From assembly GCA_905182785.1 (NCBI GenBank), contig CAJJDF010000016.1, positions 78,247 to 142,246 of the forward strand: 64,000 bases of DNA, in the 5' to 3' direction. Shown here one piece after another: positions 1 to 9,791 of the stretch. The DNA is from an uncultured Flavobacteriales bacterium (GTDB lineage Bacteria > Bacteroidota > Bacteroidia > Flavobacteriales_D > CAJJDF01). Both the position numbers and the translations under genes were made by a program. Within the stretch, counting starts at the first letter, position 1. Every line of letters starts with the position of its first letter. The notes under the pieces were generated by a model, which did no database searches, was not told where the DNA came from, and worked only from the letters and a program-made list of their open reading frames with translations.

Positions 1-1
1 A

Positions 2-3000
2 CTAAAGCCAGAAACAATTAATTACAGAACTTACAAGCCAGAAAGAGATGGTTTGTTTTGTGAGAGAATTTTTGGTCCAGTAAAAGATTACGAATGTTAT
101 TGTGGAAAATATAAAAGAATCAGATACAAAGGAATTGTATGTGATAGATGTGGAGTAGAAGTAACAGAGAAAAAAGTAAGAAGAACAAGAACTGGACATA
201 TTCAGTTGGTAGTTCCTGTTGCTCATATCTGGTATTTCAAATCTTTACCAAATAAAATTGGTTACCTTTTAGGTTTACCAACAAAGAAACTGAACCAAAT
301 TATTTATTACGAAAGATATGCTGTAATTCAAGCTGCTGGAGTATTAAATGAAGAAGGAGAGCCAGTTCAATTTATGGATTTTCTTACGGAAGAAGAGTAT
401 TTAGATATTCTTGATAAACAACCAAAAGAAAGTTTACATTTAGATGACTCTGACCCAAATAAGTTTATTGCAAAAATGGGAGCTGAAGCTCTTTATGATT
501 TGCTTAAAGGATTGGATTTAGATGAGTTATCTTATAACTTAAGACATCAAGCAAATACTGAAACTTCTCAACAAAGAAAAGCCGAAGCCTTAAAAAGACT
601 TCAGGTTGTTGAAGGAATGAGAAACTCTACTAAAGGAAACATTGAAAATCGTCCTGAGTGGATGATTGTAAAAGTTGTTCCAGTAATTCCACCAGAATTA
701 AGACCATTGGTACCACTTGATGGAGGAAGATTTGCAACTTCTGATTTAAATGACTTGTACAGAAGAGTTATTATCAGAAACAACCGTCTTAAGAGATTAA
801 TAGAAATAAAAGCACCAGAAGTAATTCTTAGAAATGAGAAGAGAATGCTACAAGAGTCAGTTGATTCATTGTTTGATAATTCAAGAAAATCTAGTGCTGT
901 AAAAGCTGATGGAAACAGACCATTAAAATCATTATCCGATTCATTGAAAGGAAAATCTGGACGTTTCAGACAGAACTTACTTGGAAAAAGGGTTGATTAT
1001 TCTGCAAGATCGGTAATTGTTGTAGGGCCAAATCTTAAATTACACGAATGTGGAATTCCTAAAGATATGGCAGCAGAACTTTACAAACCTTTTGTAATCA
1101 GAAAAATGATTGAAAGGGGAATTGTAAAAACTGTAAAATCTGCAAAGAAAATAGTTGACGCTAAAGATCCTGTAGTTTGGGATATTCTTGAAAATGTATT
1201 GAAAAATCACCCAGTTTTATTAAACAGGGCTCCAACTCTTCACAGACTTGGTATTCAGGCATTCCAACCAAAGTTGATTGAAGGAAAAGCAATTAGATTA
1301 CATCCACTTGTTTGTACTGCCTTTAATGCCGATTTTGATGGGGATCAGATGGCGGTTCACTTACCGTTATCAAATGCAGCAATCTTAGAAGCACAATTAT
1401 TGATGTTGGCGTCTCACAATATTCTTAATCCTGCCAATGGAGCACCAATTACGGTACCATCTCAGGATATGGTTTTAGGTCTTTATTACATTACTAAATT
1501 AAAGAGATCTACACCAGAAGAAGAAATATATGGAGAAGATAAGATTTTCTATTCTCCAGATGAAGTTGTGATTGCTTATAACGAGAAAAAATTACACCTA
1601 CATGCTTCAATTAAAGTAAGAACTCATGATGTTGTAAATGGAGAACACGTTACAAGATTAATTGAAACTACTTGTGGTAGAGTATTGTTTAATGATGTAG
1701 TTCCTTACGAAGTAGGATTCATAAACGAAGTATTGACTAAGAAATCTTTGAGAGATATTATTGGAAAAGTACTTAAGGTTTGTGGAGTTTCTAGAACGGC
1801 TGACTTCCTTGATGAAATTAAGGAAATGGGTTATAGAAACGCATTTAAAGGAGGATTATCGTTTAACTTGGATGATATTATCATCCCAGTAGAAAAAGAT
1901 GTCTTGGTAAATAAAGCTCAGGATGAAGTTACTGAAGTTATGGAAAACTATAACATGGGACTTATCACAAACAATGAAAGATATAATCAAATTATTGATA
2001 TTTGGACGCATACAAACTCTAGATTGACTCATATTTTAATGGATCAGTTGAAAAATGATAATCAAGGATTCAACTCTATTTATATGATGTTTGATTCTGG
2101 AGCAAGGGGATCAAAAGAGCAAATTCGTCAATTGTCAGGAATGAGGGGATTGATGGCTAAGCCACAAAAATCTGGTGCAACTAGTCAGCAGATTATTGAA
2201 AATCCAATTTTATCTAACTTTAAGGAAGGTTTATCTGTACTTGAGTACTTTATATCTACTCACGGTGCCAGAAAAGGTCTAGCAGATACAGCCTTAAAAA
2301 CGGCAGATGCAGGTTACTTAACAAGAAGGTTAGTAGATGTTTCTCAAGATGTAATCATAAACGAGCAAGATTGTGGAACATTAAGAGGAATAAATGTAAC
2401 AGCTCTTAAGAAAAATGATGAAGAAGTAGAATCTCTTTACAATAGAATTCTAGGAAGAGTTTCAGTTTATAATGTGAAACATCCAAAAACGGATGAAATC
2501 ATTGCAATAGAAGGAGATGAAATTACTGAAGACATAGCTGAAGCAATAGTTGCTGCTGACGTGGATGAAGTAGAAGTAAGATCTGTATTGACTTGTGAAT
2601 TGAAAAGAGGAGTTTGTGCTAAATGTTACGGAAGAAACCTATCAACATCTAGAATGGTGAAAGTAGGAGAAACTGTTGGTGTAATTGCTGCCCAATCAAT
2701 TGGAGAGCCAGGAACACAGTTAACACTTAGAACATTCCACGTAGGGGGGACAGCATCCAACGTTACGGATGAAAATAAAATATTAGCAAAATATGATGGT
2801 GTCTTAGAAATAGAAGAGTTAAAAACTATTGATACAAAAGACAAAAATGGTAACCCTCAAGTAGTAGTAATAGGTAGATCTGCAGAAATGAAGATTATTG
2901 ATCCTAAAACTGGAGTAACTTTAGCAACTAACAATATTCCTTATGGATCTTTCTTAGAAGCGAAAAATGAAACAAAAATTACTAAAGGAGATGTTATTTG

Positions 3001-4228
3001 TTCTTGGGATCCATATAATGCAGTAATTGTTACTGAATCTAAAGGAACTATTTCTTTTGAAAATATTGAAGAAGGAATTACTTTCCGTGAGGAGGTAGAT
3101 GAGCAGACAGGATTTGCTGATAAGGTTGTTACTGATTCTAAAGACAAGAAAAAGACACCTATTATTAGAGTGATGGATTCTAAAAAGAACGTCATAAAAA
3201 GTTATAACATTCCGGTAGGAGCTCACATTAATGTAGCAGATAATGAAAAAGTAGAGTCAGGTAGAATATTGGTTAAGATTCCTAGAGTTTCTGGTAAAAC
3301 AGGAGATATTACAGGGGGTCTACCAAGAATTACTGAGCTTTTTGAAGCACGTAATCCTTCAAACCCAGCAGTTGTATCAGAGATTGATGGAATTGTATCT
3401 TTTGGGAAAATTAAAAGAGGGAAAAGAGAGATTATTGTTGAGTCTAGAACTGGTATTGTTAAGAAATATGCCGTGTCTTTATCTAAGCACATCTTGGTAC
3501 AAGAGAATGACTTCGTAAGAGCAGGAATGCAATTATCTGATGGAGCAATTACTCCTAAGAATATCTTAGAAATAAAAGGACCTACTGCTGTACAAGAATA
3601 CATTGTAAACGAAGTACAAGAAGTATATAGACTACAAGGAGTGAAGATTAATGACAAGCACTTTGAAGTTATCGTTCGTCAAATGATGAGAAAAGTTGAG
3701 CTTATTGATGCTGGGGATACAAAATTCCTTGAAAAACAAGCAGTAGATAAAATCAAATTCTTAGATGAGAATGATAGAATATGGGGAATGGTAGTTGTAG
3801 AAGATGCAGGTGAATCTGAGGTATTAAAACCTGGACAAATAATTACTGCAAGAAAACTAAGAGACGAAAATTCAAATCTAAAAAGAAAAGATGCTCAATT
3901 AGTGACAGCAAGAGATGCTGTTTCAGCAACTTCTCGTCCATTATTACAAGGAATTACACGTTCTTCTCTTCAAACTGATAGTTTTATGTCTGCCGCTTCT
4001 TTCCAAGAAACGACTAAGGTATTGAACGAAGCAGCTGTGAGAGGGAAAGTAGATTATTTGAGAGGATTGAAAGAAAATGTAATCGTAGGTCACTTAATTC
4101 CAGCAGGAACAGGAATGAGAAAATATGATGACATGGAAGTTCTATCCAGCGTATACGCAGAAAGTAAAGCAGAACAAGAAGAAGCAATAGCTGAAGAAGT
4201 AGCTGACGCGGAGACTACTGCTGAATAA
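2..4228 (+). CDS. rpoC: DNA-directed RNA polymerase subunit beta' (5' end outside window)
   Basis: Largest catalytic subunit of RNA polymerase. The frame is open from base 2, so the true start lies upstream of the window. Seen: the N-terminal zinc-ribbon cysteines (CYCGKYK, then CDRCGV, bases about 90-160), the Mg-binding active-site loop [12 protein letters not shown] (about 1324-1359), the second zinc site ([13 protein letters not shown], about 2593-2635) followed by the trigger-loop region ([13 protein letters not shown]), and a Glu/Ala-rich C-terminal tail. The visible part is about 1408 codons, close to the full length of Bacteroidota RpoC, so only a short N-terminal piece is missing. 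rpoB would be expected just upstream. A strong intrinsic terminator follows, so this is the end of the operon. Confidence 0.99.
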   Translation, partial: LKPETINYRTYKPERDGLFCERIFGPVKDYECYCGKYKRIRYKGIVCDRCGVEVTEKKVRRTRTGHIQLVVPVAHIWYFKSLPNKIGYLLGLPTKKLNQIIYYERYAVIQAAGVLNEEGEPVQFMDFLTEEEYLDILDKQPKESLHLDDSDPNKFIAKMGAEALYDLLKGLDLDELSYNLRHQANTETSQQRKAEALKRLQVVEGMRNSTKGNIENRPEWMIVKVVPVIPPELRPLVPLDGGRFATSDLNDLYRRVIIRNNRLKRLIEIKAPEVILRNEKRMLQESVDSLFDNSRKSSAVKADGNRPLKSLSDSLKGKSGRFRQNLLGKRVDYSARSVIVVGPNLKLHECGIPKDMAAELYKPFVIRKMIERGIVKTVKSAKKIVDAKDPVVWDILENVLKNHPVLLNRAPTLHRLGIQAFQPKLIEGKAIRLHPLVCTAFNADFDGDQMAVHLPLSNAAILEAQLLMLASHNILNPANGAPITVPSQDMVLGLYYITKLKRSTPEEEIYGEDKIFYSPDEVVIAYNEKKLHLHASIKVRTHDVVNGEHVTRLIETTCGRVLFNDVVPYEVGFINEVLTKKSLRDIIGKVLKVCGVSRTADFLDEIKEMGYRNAFKGGLSFNLDDIIIPVEKDVLVNKAQDEVTEVMENYNMGLITNNERYNQIIDIWTHTNSRLTHILMDQLKNDNQGFNSIYMMFDSGARGSKEQIRQLSGMRGLMAKPQKSGATSQQIIENPILSNFKEGLSVLEYFISTHGARKGLADTALKTADAGYLTRRLVDVSQDVIINEQDCGTLRGINVTALKKNDEEVESLYNRILGRVSVYNVKHPKTDEIIAIEGDEITEDIAEAIVAADVDEVEVRSVLTCELKRGVCAKCYGRNLSTSRMVKVGETVGVIAAQSIGEPGTQLTLRTFHVGGTASNVTDENKILAKYDGVLEIEELKTIDTKDKNGNPQVVVIGRSAEMKIIDPKTGVTLATNNIPYGSFLEAKNETKITKGDVICSWDPYNAVIVTESKGTISFENIEEGITFREEVDEQTGFADKVVTDSKDKKKTPIIRVMDSKKNVIKSYNIPVGAHINVADNEKVESGRILVKIPRVSGKTGDITGGLPRITELFEARNPSNPAVVSEIDGIVSFGKIKRGKREIIVESRTGIVKKYAVSLSKHILVQENDFVRAGMQLSDGAITPKNILEIKGPTAVQEYIVNEVQEVYRLQGVKINDKHFEVIVRQMMRKVELIDAGDTKFLEKQAVDKIKFLDENDRIWGMVVVEDAGESEVLKPGQIITARKLRDENSNLKRKDAQLVTARDAVSATSRPLLQGITRSSLQTDSFMSAASFQETTKVLNEAAVRGKVDYLRGLKENVIVGHLIPAGTGMRKYDDMEVLSSVYAESKAEQEEAIAEEVADAETTAE

Positions 4229-4250
4229 AATAATACTTGTATTAACTGTA

Positions 4251-4284
4251 AAATGCCTCACTTTGTTGAGGCATTTTTTTTAAC
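4251..4284 (+). terminator. Intrinsic terminator after rpoC
   Basis: A perfect stem AATGCCTCA / TGAGGCATT with a short loop is followed by a run of T, 23 bases after the rpoC stop codon. It separates rpoC from the DUF3467 gene. Confidence 0.9.
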
Positions 4285-4310
4285 TTTAAACTAAACAAAT
4301 TTCAAAAAAA

Positions 4311-4637
4311 ATGGAAGAACAAAATCAAGATCCAAACCAAATAAATATAGAATTATCAGAAGAAATTGCTGATGGAATTTATTCTAATCTTGCAATTATT
4401 ACTCATTCTCCGGCAGAATTTGTTGTAGATTTTGTGAGAATGTTACCGGGAACACCTAAGGCAAAAGTAAAATCAAGAATTATACTTACTCCACAACATG
4501 CTAAGAGATTAATGAAGGCATTAATTGATAATGTAGGTAAATTTGAATCCGCACACGGTAAAATTAAAGATTTGGATAACGGACCACAAGGAGGTGGAAT
4601 TCCAATGAATTTTGGGGGGCCAACAACTCAAGCTTAA
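4311..4637 (+). CDS. DUF3467 domain-containing protein
   Basis: Small 108-residue protein of the DUF3467 family, common in Bacteroidota and often found next to rpoC. The core includes IELSEEIADGIYSNLAII, HSPAEFVVDFVRMLPG and a conserved stretch ILTPQHAKRLMKAL, followed by a Gly/Gln-rich tail. It has no signal peptide or membrane segment, so it is probably cytoplasmic. Its function is unknown. It starts 83 bases after rpoC but beyond that gene's terminator, so it probably has its own promoter or relies on readthrough. The next gene follows after 2 bases and is probably co-transcribed. Confidence 0.9.
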   Translation: MEEQNQDPNQINIELSEEIADGIYSNLAIITHSPAEFVVDFVRMLPGTPKAKVKSRIILTPQHAKRLMKALIDNVGKFESAHGKIKDLDNGPQGGGIPMNFGGPTTQA

Positions 4638-4639
4638 TT

Positions 4640-5023
4640 ATGAATAAAAGAATTGCAATAAGGGGACTCGTATTGATAGTTGTCGCAATTATTTTTGGAG
4701 CTTTTTTAGCACACTCTTTAAAAGAAAAATTAGAATTACCTCAATTAACTTCTTTTGAAACTGGAGTTAAGTACCAGTTTTATGGAGGTTTAATTTTATT
4801 AATTTTTGGATTGAATTGGGATAAATTCAAATTTAATATTCGATTACAAACAAATATATTTTACATAGGTGTTTGTCTATTTAGTTTTTCAATCTATTTA
4901 TTGACTTTATTTTCTAATCTTATACCTTCAATAGTTTTAGGACCAATTACTCCAATTGGAGGTTCATTAATGATTATTTCGTTAGTTTGGATAATAATGA
5001 AAACATGGAAATCAAAGGATTAG
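4640..5023 (+). CDS. DUF423 family small integral membrane protein
   Basis: 127 residues with four hydrophobic segments (about 5-25, 45-60, 75-92 and 98-120). It carries the family marks of DUF423 (YwdK-like) proteins: the GAFLAHSLK stretch after the first segment, FETGVKYQFYGG before the second, and LGPITPIGG before the last. The function is not established. It is two bases downstream of the DUF3467 gene, suggesting one transcript. No T-tract hairpin follows, only a short inverted repeat (AATAAC/GTTATT). Confidence 0.82.
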   Translation: MNKRIAIRGLVLIVVAIIFGAFLAHSLKEKLELPQLTSFETGVKYQFYGGLILLIFGLNWDKFKFNIRLQTNIFYIGVCLFSFSIYLLTLFSNLIPSIVLGPITPIGGSLMIISLVWIIMKTWKSKD

Positions 5024-5159
5024 TACTAAATAACAATCTTGGTTATTGTCTTAATTACAATATGTGTATCAGGTAGATAAAGAGATTTTTTTAGTGGAAA
5101 ACTCTTATTAATTGTGGAAAAACATTACGCCATTCCATGTAATTTATTAGAAATAGAAG

Positions 5160-5167
5160 TATTTTTG
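5160..5167 (+). promoter_or_regulatory. Bacteroidota minus-7 box for pckA
   Basis: TATTTTTG matches the Bacteroidota minus-7 consensus TAnnTTTG, 26 bases before the pckA ATG. No clear minus-33 TTG at the usual distance was identified. Confidence 0.6.
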
Positions 5168-5193
5168 TATATACAAATCATTAAAATTAAAAT

Positions 5194-6810
5194 ATGAACG
5201 AATTAGGATTAGTACCTAACACTTCAAACCTTAAAGAACTAGGACTCGGAAACGTAGAAACAGTATTATGGAATCTATCTCCGGCTGACCTAACAGAAGA
5301 AACAATTGTTTTAGGACAAGGGTTATTATCTGATACTGGAGCACTAGTTATTGAAACAGGTGAATTTACAGGAAGATCTCCAAAAGATAGATTTATTGTC
5401 TGTGACGAAACTACTGAAGAAGCAGTGTGGTGGGGCGATATAAACATCAAATTTACTACTGAGAATTTCAACAAATTATACAAAAAAATTACAGGATACT
5501 TTGACGGTAAAGAAGTATACGTGAGAGATGCTTATGCATGTGCTGACGACAATTACAGATTGAGCCTAAGAGTAGTAACAGAAACTCCTTGGTCAAATAT
5601 GTTTGCAAGTAACATGTTTTTGAGACCAGAAAGAGAAGAATTAGAAAATTTTAAACCAGAATGGCATGTAATAAACGCTCCTGGATTTATGGCAATAGCC
5701 GAAGAAGATGGAACAAGACAACACAACTTTGCAGTAATTAACTTTACCGAAAAGAAAATTATTATTGGAGGAACTGGTTATACTGGTGAAATAAAAAAAG
5801 GAATTTTCTCTGTATTGAATTTCATTCTTCCACACGAAAAAAACACTTTATCTATGCATTGTTCTGCTAATGTAGGAGAAGATGGAGATACTGCTGTTTT
5901 CTTTGGATTATCTGGAACTGGTAAAACGACTTTATCATCTGATCCTAACAGAAGATTGATAGGAGATGACGAACATGGGTGGTCAAAAGATAGTGTGTTT
6001 AATTTTGAAGGAGGTTGTTATGCAAAAACAATTGATTTAACGGAAGAGCAAGAGCCACAAATTTTTAATGCAATTAAATTTGGAGCTATCTTAGAAAATA
6101 TAGGATTCCATCCAGGAACTTCTACTCCAGATTACTCAGATATTACTATTACACAAAACACAAGAGTTTCTTACCCAATTCATCACATTGATAATATAAT
6201 GAAGCCATCAATTGGTGGAGTGCCAAAGAATATTTTCTTTTTAACTGCTGACGCATTTGGAGTATTGCCTCCAATCTCAAAACTTACTCCTGGCCAAGCA
6301 ATGTATCACTTTATATCTGGATACACGGCAAAAGTTGCTGGAACTGAAGCAGGGATTACAGAGCCAGTAACAGCATTTTCTGCTTGTTTTGGAGCACCTT
6401 TTTTACCTTTACATCCTACAAAATATGCTGAAATGCTAGGAAATAAAATTGCTGAGTCTAACGTAAACGTTTGGCTAATTAATACAGGATGGTCTGGTGG
6501 AGAATATGGAGTTGGAAACAGAATCAAGCTTAAATACACAAGAGCAATGATTACTTCGGCACTTACTGGAAAACTGGAAAACGTAGACTACACAAATCAC
6601 GAAGTATTTGGATTAGCAATGCCAAACGAATGTGAGAACGTTCCTACGGAAATTCTTTCTCCAAAAAACACTTGGGCAGATAAATCCGCGTATGATGCAA
6701 AAGCAAATAATTTAGCTTCTAAGTTTGTTGCAAACTTCAAGCAATTTGAATCGGATGCAAATGCCGAGATTATGGCTGCTGCACCAAAAGTAAGTAGAGT
6801 AACTGCTTAG
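5194..6810 (+). CDS. pckA: Phosphoenolpyruvate carboxykinase (ATP)
   Basis: ATP-dependent PEP carboxykinase converts oxaloacetate and ATP to PEP, CO2 and ADP, the first committed step of gluconeogenesis. At 538 residues it has normal family length. Seen: the substrate-binding FTGRSPKDRF near residue 58, the kinase-1a/P-loop GLSGTGKTTLS near 237-247, the metal-binding IGDDEHGWS near 259-267, and the conserved NTGWSGG near 428. It is monocistronic in appearance, with its own minus-7 box upstream and an intrinsic terminator downstream. Bacteroidota use this enzyme for gluconeogenesis and sometimes for anaplerotic CO2 fixation; the direction here cannot be told from sequence. Confidence 0.98.
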   Translation: MNELGLVPNTSNLKELGLGNVETVLWNLSPADLTEETIVLGQGLLSDTGALVIETGEFTGRSPKDRFIVCDETTEEAVWWGDINIKFTTENFNKLYKKITGYFDGKEVYVRDAYACADDNYRLSLRVVTETPWSNMFASNMFLRPEREELENFKPEWHVINAPGFMAIAEEDGTRQHNFAVINFTEKKIIIGGTGYTGEIKKGIFSVLNFILPHEKNTLSMHCSANVGEDGDTAVFFGLSGTGKTTLSSDPNRRLIGDDEHGWSKDSVFNFEGGCYAKTIDLTEEQEPQIFNAIKFGAILENIGFHPGTSTPDYSDITITQNTRVSYPIHHIDNIMKPSIGGVPKNIFFLTADAFGVLPPISKLTPGQAMYHFISGYTAKVAGTEAGITEPVTAFSACFGAPFLPLHPTKYAEMLGNKIAESNVNVWLINTGWSGGEYGVGNRIKLKYTRAMITSALTGKLENVDYTNHEVFGLAMPNECENVPTEILSPKNTWADKSAYDAKANNLASKFVANFKQFESDANAEIMAAAPKVSRVTA

Positions 6811-6833
6811 GATTAATTAAAATATATACTATG

Positions 6834-6866
6834 AAAGGAGCTCTTTGTTAAGAGTTCCTTTTTTTT
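6834..6866 (+). terminator. Intrinsic terminator after pckA
   Basis: An 11-bp stem AAGGAGCTCTT / AAGAGTTCCTT with one G-T pair and a TGTT loop is followed by eight T, 24 bases after the pckA stop. Confidence 0.9.
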
Positions 6867-7163
6867 GTGGGAATAATTTACTTTTGTTCGTTTAAATCGA
6901 GTAATCAACTTCTCTACTCATTTTAATCAATTCGTTAAAACAACAACTTTATCTTCTTAAGATTCAAAATAAAACCTTGGTTCCAATAGAAACTTTAGTA
7001 ATAAATAGTAGGAGTAAAGAGCTAAAAAGTATTAAGCTAAATATTAATTTATTGTTTATAAATATAAGGTTTTCAAAATCAAATCTCTTCCTGGGCCTAG
7101 AATTTAATTTTTCCTCAATCCAGCTACGAAGGATTAAGAAAGCCCATTGCAGTAAGCTTTACT
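6867..7163. other. Intergenic stretch with no supported gene
   Basis: About 300 AT-rich bases between the pckA terminator and the leftward TSP3 lipoprotein gene. A 64-codon open frame on the plus strand has no family resemblance and is probably chance. On the minus strand, bases 7147 to 6978 could encode a short protein ending in a single hydrophobic helix, but only if a one-base frameshift near 7125 is assumed. That is too weak to call a gene. Confidence 0.4.
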
Positions 7164-7218
7164 TTAATTAATTATAGATGATGCGGAGCAGAGATAAATT
7201 CCGTCACCATCTTTATCG

Positions 7219-7866
7219 TCAGTCTTTTTTTGGGCATCCATTAATTGGCCCTGCAACTTTAGGACAAGCATCTTCACTGTCTTGAAATCCATCACCATCT
7301 GTATCAGGACATCCTTTAAATTTAGCCAACCCTTTAGTTGAAGGACAAACATCTTCCGTGTCTCTAATTCCATCTCCGTCAGAGTCTGGGCAACCATTAA
7401 ATACAGCTAAACCTTTTACGGTTGGGCAATCATCTTTATCGTTAGCAATTCCGTCACCATCTTTATCTTGTACAGGTAATTTTGTCCCTAATTTCCTTTT
7501 AGAATCTATTTCCCATTGGTTAAACCCTCTCCATTTATTAGTATGGTTATCTATAATTAAAGGAATCCAACCTAATACTGCAAAACCTATTGCTATATTT
7601 CCCGCTACATATTTAGGAAGAATTTCACCATCAACTGAATAACTTGTTATTGGATAGCCATTCAATTTATATTGTATGGTATGAGATTCAGTAGTCTCTA
7701 GTGAAATTATAACTGGAGATTTTCCTATATTTTTACCATCTACTACAACTGTTGCGCTTGGCGGATCAGTTGTAAAAGTGATAGCTTGCTTAGTGTCTCT
7801 TCTCAAAAGAGTTGCACAACTTGTAAATAAAGTTACTGCTAAAAGTATGGGTATTAATTTTCTCAT
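7219..7866 (-). CDS. PEGA and TSP3-repeat outer-membrane lipoprotein (frameshifted at C-terminus)
   Basis: 215 residues. A lipoprotein signal ends in TSC at residue 17. A PEGA-like domain (about 29-75, [18 protein letters not shown]) is followed by a hydrophobic segment and then calcium-binding thrombospondin type-3 repeats from about residue 133 (DKDGDGI, DSDGDGI, DTDGDGF, each followed by a CP). This is probably a surface or periplasmic lipoprotein; TSP3 repeats in Bacteroidota often link to an OmpA domain, which is absent here. The reading frame stops right after an A7 tract (bases 7225-7231), while another TSP3 motif (DKDGDGI) continues in a neighbouring frame to 7164, so the 3' end looks frameshifted. 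A minus-7 box lies upstream at 7889-7896. Confidence 0.8.
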   Translation of the reverse strand: MRKLIPILLAVTLFTSCATLLRRDTKQAITFTTDPPSATVVVDGKNIGKSPVIISLETTESHTIQYKLNGYPITSYSVDGEILPKYVAGNIAIGFAVLGWIPLIIDNHTNKWRGFNQWEIDSKRKLGTKLPVQDKDGDGIANDKDDCPTVKGLAVFNGCPDSDGDGIRDTEDVCPSTKGLAKFKGCPDTDGDGFQDSEDACPKVAGPINGCPKKD

Positions 7867-7888
7867 GATTTTCTTTTTAGTCTGCTAA

Positions 7889-7896
7889 CAAACTTA
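7889..7896 (-). promoter_or_regulatory. Minus-7 box for the TSP3 lipoprotein gene
   Basis: On the minus strand this reads TAAGTTTG, a full match to TAnnTTTG, 22 bases before the ATG at 7866. It lies back to back with the rightward box at 7933-7940. Confidence 0.55.
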
Positions 7897-7932
7897 ATAA
7901 AATAATACCTAGTGCAAACTAATTTTTTTTTG

Positions 7933-7940
7933 TAATTTTG
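7933..7940 (+). promoter_or_regulatory. Minus-7 box for the outer-membrane barrel gene
   Basis: TAATTTTG matches TAnnTTTG. It ends only six bases before the ATG at 7947, so the transcript would be nearly leaderless. This also argues against the TTG at 7938 as the start, because that codon lies inside the box. Confidence 0.5.
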
Positions 7941-7946
7941 AGAGTT

Positions 7947-8789
7947 ATGAACAGACTTAATATATATATAACTATTTTATTTTCAGCATTTTATTCAATT
8001 TCTTATTCGCAAGGAGAGGAGGAGATAAAAAAAATAAGATTTGGAATTGATTTTGGAATTGATTTTCCAAACAAACAATATGCACAGTTTTTGGATGGTT
8101 ATCATCCTAATGGTGTTTCTCGAATATTAAATGCCCCTATTACACGACAACAAATAGAAACAAAATTGGGCTATCCAATTTTGGATTGGGAATTTTCACA
8201 AGCAAACATTTATTCAGGTTCAGTTTTTACAGGTCTTTATTTAGGATTTGATATTAAACCGTCTTTCTCAGTAGTGATGAAATTAGATTTTTCTGTGATT
8301 CGATTTTCTACCCCTTTAGTTATTAGATTAGACAATCCTCAGAATTTCACAGGAGAGTACGAGAACTCAATAATTAATGCAAGGGAACAAAGATTTTTAT
8401 ATGGGTTAGGAATAGAAAAAAAGTTTGAAACAGAGACTAACCTTACGCCTTACGCATCTTTAGGGGGATCCTTTAATTATATCCAATTAGAGAGACACGA
8501 ATTAATAATTGCAGGAACTAAGTACAATATTATGAGAATTAATAATTTACAAGCGGTTTCTTATCAAAATATTGATGGATTTGGGTATGGGTTTTATGCC
8601 GAGGGAGGTGTTTCTTATTTATTGAATGAGAAATATTCTATAGCTGCTGGAGCAGTTTTTAGCTTTCAAAAAAACGAAAAATATGTGGAGAATTTAACAA
8701 TTAATTCAACATATAACACGATTAAAATTGAAGATGCTAAAGGCTTTCTTCCAAGTATTGGTGCATATATCAGATTAATTTGGAATTAA
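7947..8789 (+). CDS. Putative outer-membrane beta-barrel protein
   Basis: 280 residues from the ATG at 7947, which gives a clean Sec signal peptide (MNRLNIYITILFSAF, cleavage near SYSQ). The rest is rich in alternating hydrophobic strands and aromatic residues, with Gly-rich turns such as YASLGGSFNY and GYGFYAEGGVSYLL, and ends in a strand with terminal aromatic and Asn (IRLIWN). This pattern fits an outer-membrane barrel of the PorT/OmpW-like kind. The specific function is unknown. It is transcribed divergently from the TSP3 lipoprotein gene, 80 bases away; no shared role can be shown. Confidence 0.65.
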   Translation: MNRLNIYITILFSAFYSISYSQGEEEIKKIRFGIDFGIDFPNKQYAQFLDGYHPNGVSRILNAPITRQQIETKLGYPILDWEFSQANIYSGSVFTGLYLGFDIKPSFSVVMKLDFSVIRFSTPLVIRLDNPQNFTGEYENSIINAREQRFLYGLGIEKKFETETNLTPYASLGGSFNYIQLERHELIIAGTKYNIMRINNLQAVSYQNIDGFGYGFYAEGGVSYLLNEKYSIAAGAVFSFQKNEKYVENLTINSTYNTIKIEDAKGFLPSIGAYIRLIWN

Positions 8790-8873
8790 TCGATTTCCTT
8801 TCTTAAACCCTTTGATTATTGTCATTCATTTATCTATTTTTACGTAATATTAATTTATTTTAAATAAGAATAA

Positions 8874-9455
8874 GTGAAATACAACTTAAGCGAAATAACA
8901 GAAGTAATTAAAAATAGAAGGACAATTTATCCTGAGCAATATTCTGATAGATCTATTCATAAAGAAATTGTGGAAGATGTTCTGAAGAATGGAGTATGGG
9001 CTCCCACCCATGGAAAAACACAGCCTTGGAGATTTATAGTTTATTTAAAAGATTCTAAAATTGAATTGTCAGATTTTTTATCCAATCAGTATTTAGAAAA
9101 ATTTAAAGGAGATGATTTCAATGAAATGAAATTCAATAAATTGAAAAATAGGCCTTTGTTAGCACCTGTAGTTATTGCAATAGTAATGACCCCAGACCCT
9201 GACAACAAAATATTAGAAATAGAAGAGGTAGAAGCTGTTGCTTGTGCTGTTCAAAATATTCATTTGACTTGTACCGCTTATGGAATTGGTGGTTTTTGGT
9301 CTACACCAAAAATTGTTTATACCAAAGAAATGAATGAGTTTTTGGACATTGGTGAAAAAGATAAATGTTTGGGACTTTTTTATATGGGTTACCCTAGTAT
9401 TGATTGGCCAAAAGGCCAAAGAAAACCAATAGAGTACTTAACGACTTGGAAATAA
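8874..9455 (+). CDS. Nitroreductase family protein
   Basis: 193 residues, FMN-dependent nitroreductase fold, close to the short YdjA-type members. Seen: an N-terminal RRTIYPEQYSDR stretch corresponding to the FMN-phosphate binding RRS/RRT motif, WAPTHGKTQPWRF (residues about 43-55) matching the conserved AP(S/T)HxxxQPW motif, and a C-terminal GLFYMGYP motif typical of the flavin site. The start is a GTG at 8874; no closer ATG exists in frame before the conserved RRT. It probably reduces nitroaromatics or quinones with NAD(P)H, substrate unknown. It begins a run of five closely spaced rightward genes. Confidence 0.9.
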   Translation: MKYNLSEITEVIKNRRTIYPEQYSDRSIHKEIVEDVLKNGVWAPTHGKTQPWRFIVYLKDSKIELSDFLSNQYLEKFKGDDFNEMKFNKLKNRPLLAPVVIAIVMTPDPDNKILEIEEVEAVACAVQNIHLTCTAYGIGGFWSTPKIVYTKEMNEFLDIGEKDKCLGLFYMGYPSIDWPKGQRKPIEYLTTWK

Positions 9456-9456
9456 T

Positions 9457-9789
9457 ATGTATAAATTTCTTCCAAATTATGACGAGCATCCTTCTAAAAG
9501 TAACTATATGGTTTTTACTTTTAGAAACTTTGAAATGGCAAACTATTTTGAAAACGAATTAATTGAAAGAGGAATTTTTTATGAATCCTCGGAAGATGAG
9601 ACAAGAAGTGGATTTATTTATTTTTTTGGAGTAAAAAAATCAGATAAAGTAGAAGTATACCAACTAAACTTAATCACACATGGAAAATTCAGAAAACCAT
9701 TTTTTGGGAATAAGTATTTAAGAATTATATTAACTGCAATTTTGATCGGTTTAGTTACATTAGCAATAATAGGTTTTATTAAAAATTAA
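9457..9789 (+). CDS. Hypothetical protein with C-terminal membrane anchor
   Basis: 110 residues, family not recognised with confidence. The first 85 residues are soluble, with an alpha/beta pattern (YMVFTFRNFEMANYFENELI, then GIFYESSEDE) that resembles small ferredoxin-like domains such as those in DUF2007-type proteins. Residues about 87-107 form one hydrophobic helix, leaving a two-residue tail. It is probably an inner-membrane protein with its N-terminal domain in the cytoplasm. It lies one base after the nitroreductase and two bases before the arginase, so it is almost certainly co-transcribed with them. Confidence 0.6.
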   Translation: MYKFLPNYDEHPSKSNYMVFTFRNFEMANYFENELIERGIFYESSEDETRSGFIYFFGVKKSDKVEVYQLNLITHGKFRKPFFGNKYLRIILTAILIGLVTLAIIGFIKN

Positions 9790-9791
9790 AG

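Noticed and set aside
5030..5055. Inverted repeat AATAAC/GTTATT after the DUF423 gene as a terminator
   Set aside because: The stem has only six weak pairs and no T tract follows.
6976..7147. Possible small membrane protein on the minus strand, ending in a hydrophobic helix
   Set aside because: It needs a one-base frameshift after seven codons to be continuous; hydrophobic stretches arise easily in such AT-rich DNA.
6977..7171. 64-codon open frame on the plus strand after pckA
   Set aside because: It has no recognisable family, start context or conserved composition, and it lies opposite the start of low-complexity AT-rich DNA; probably chance.
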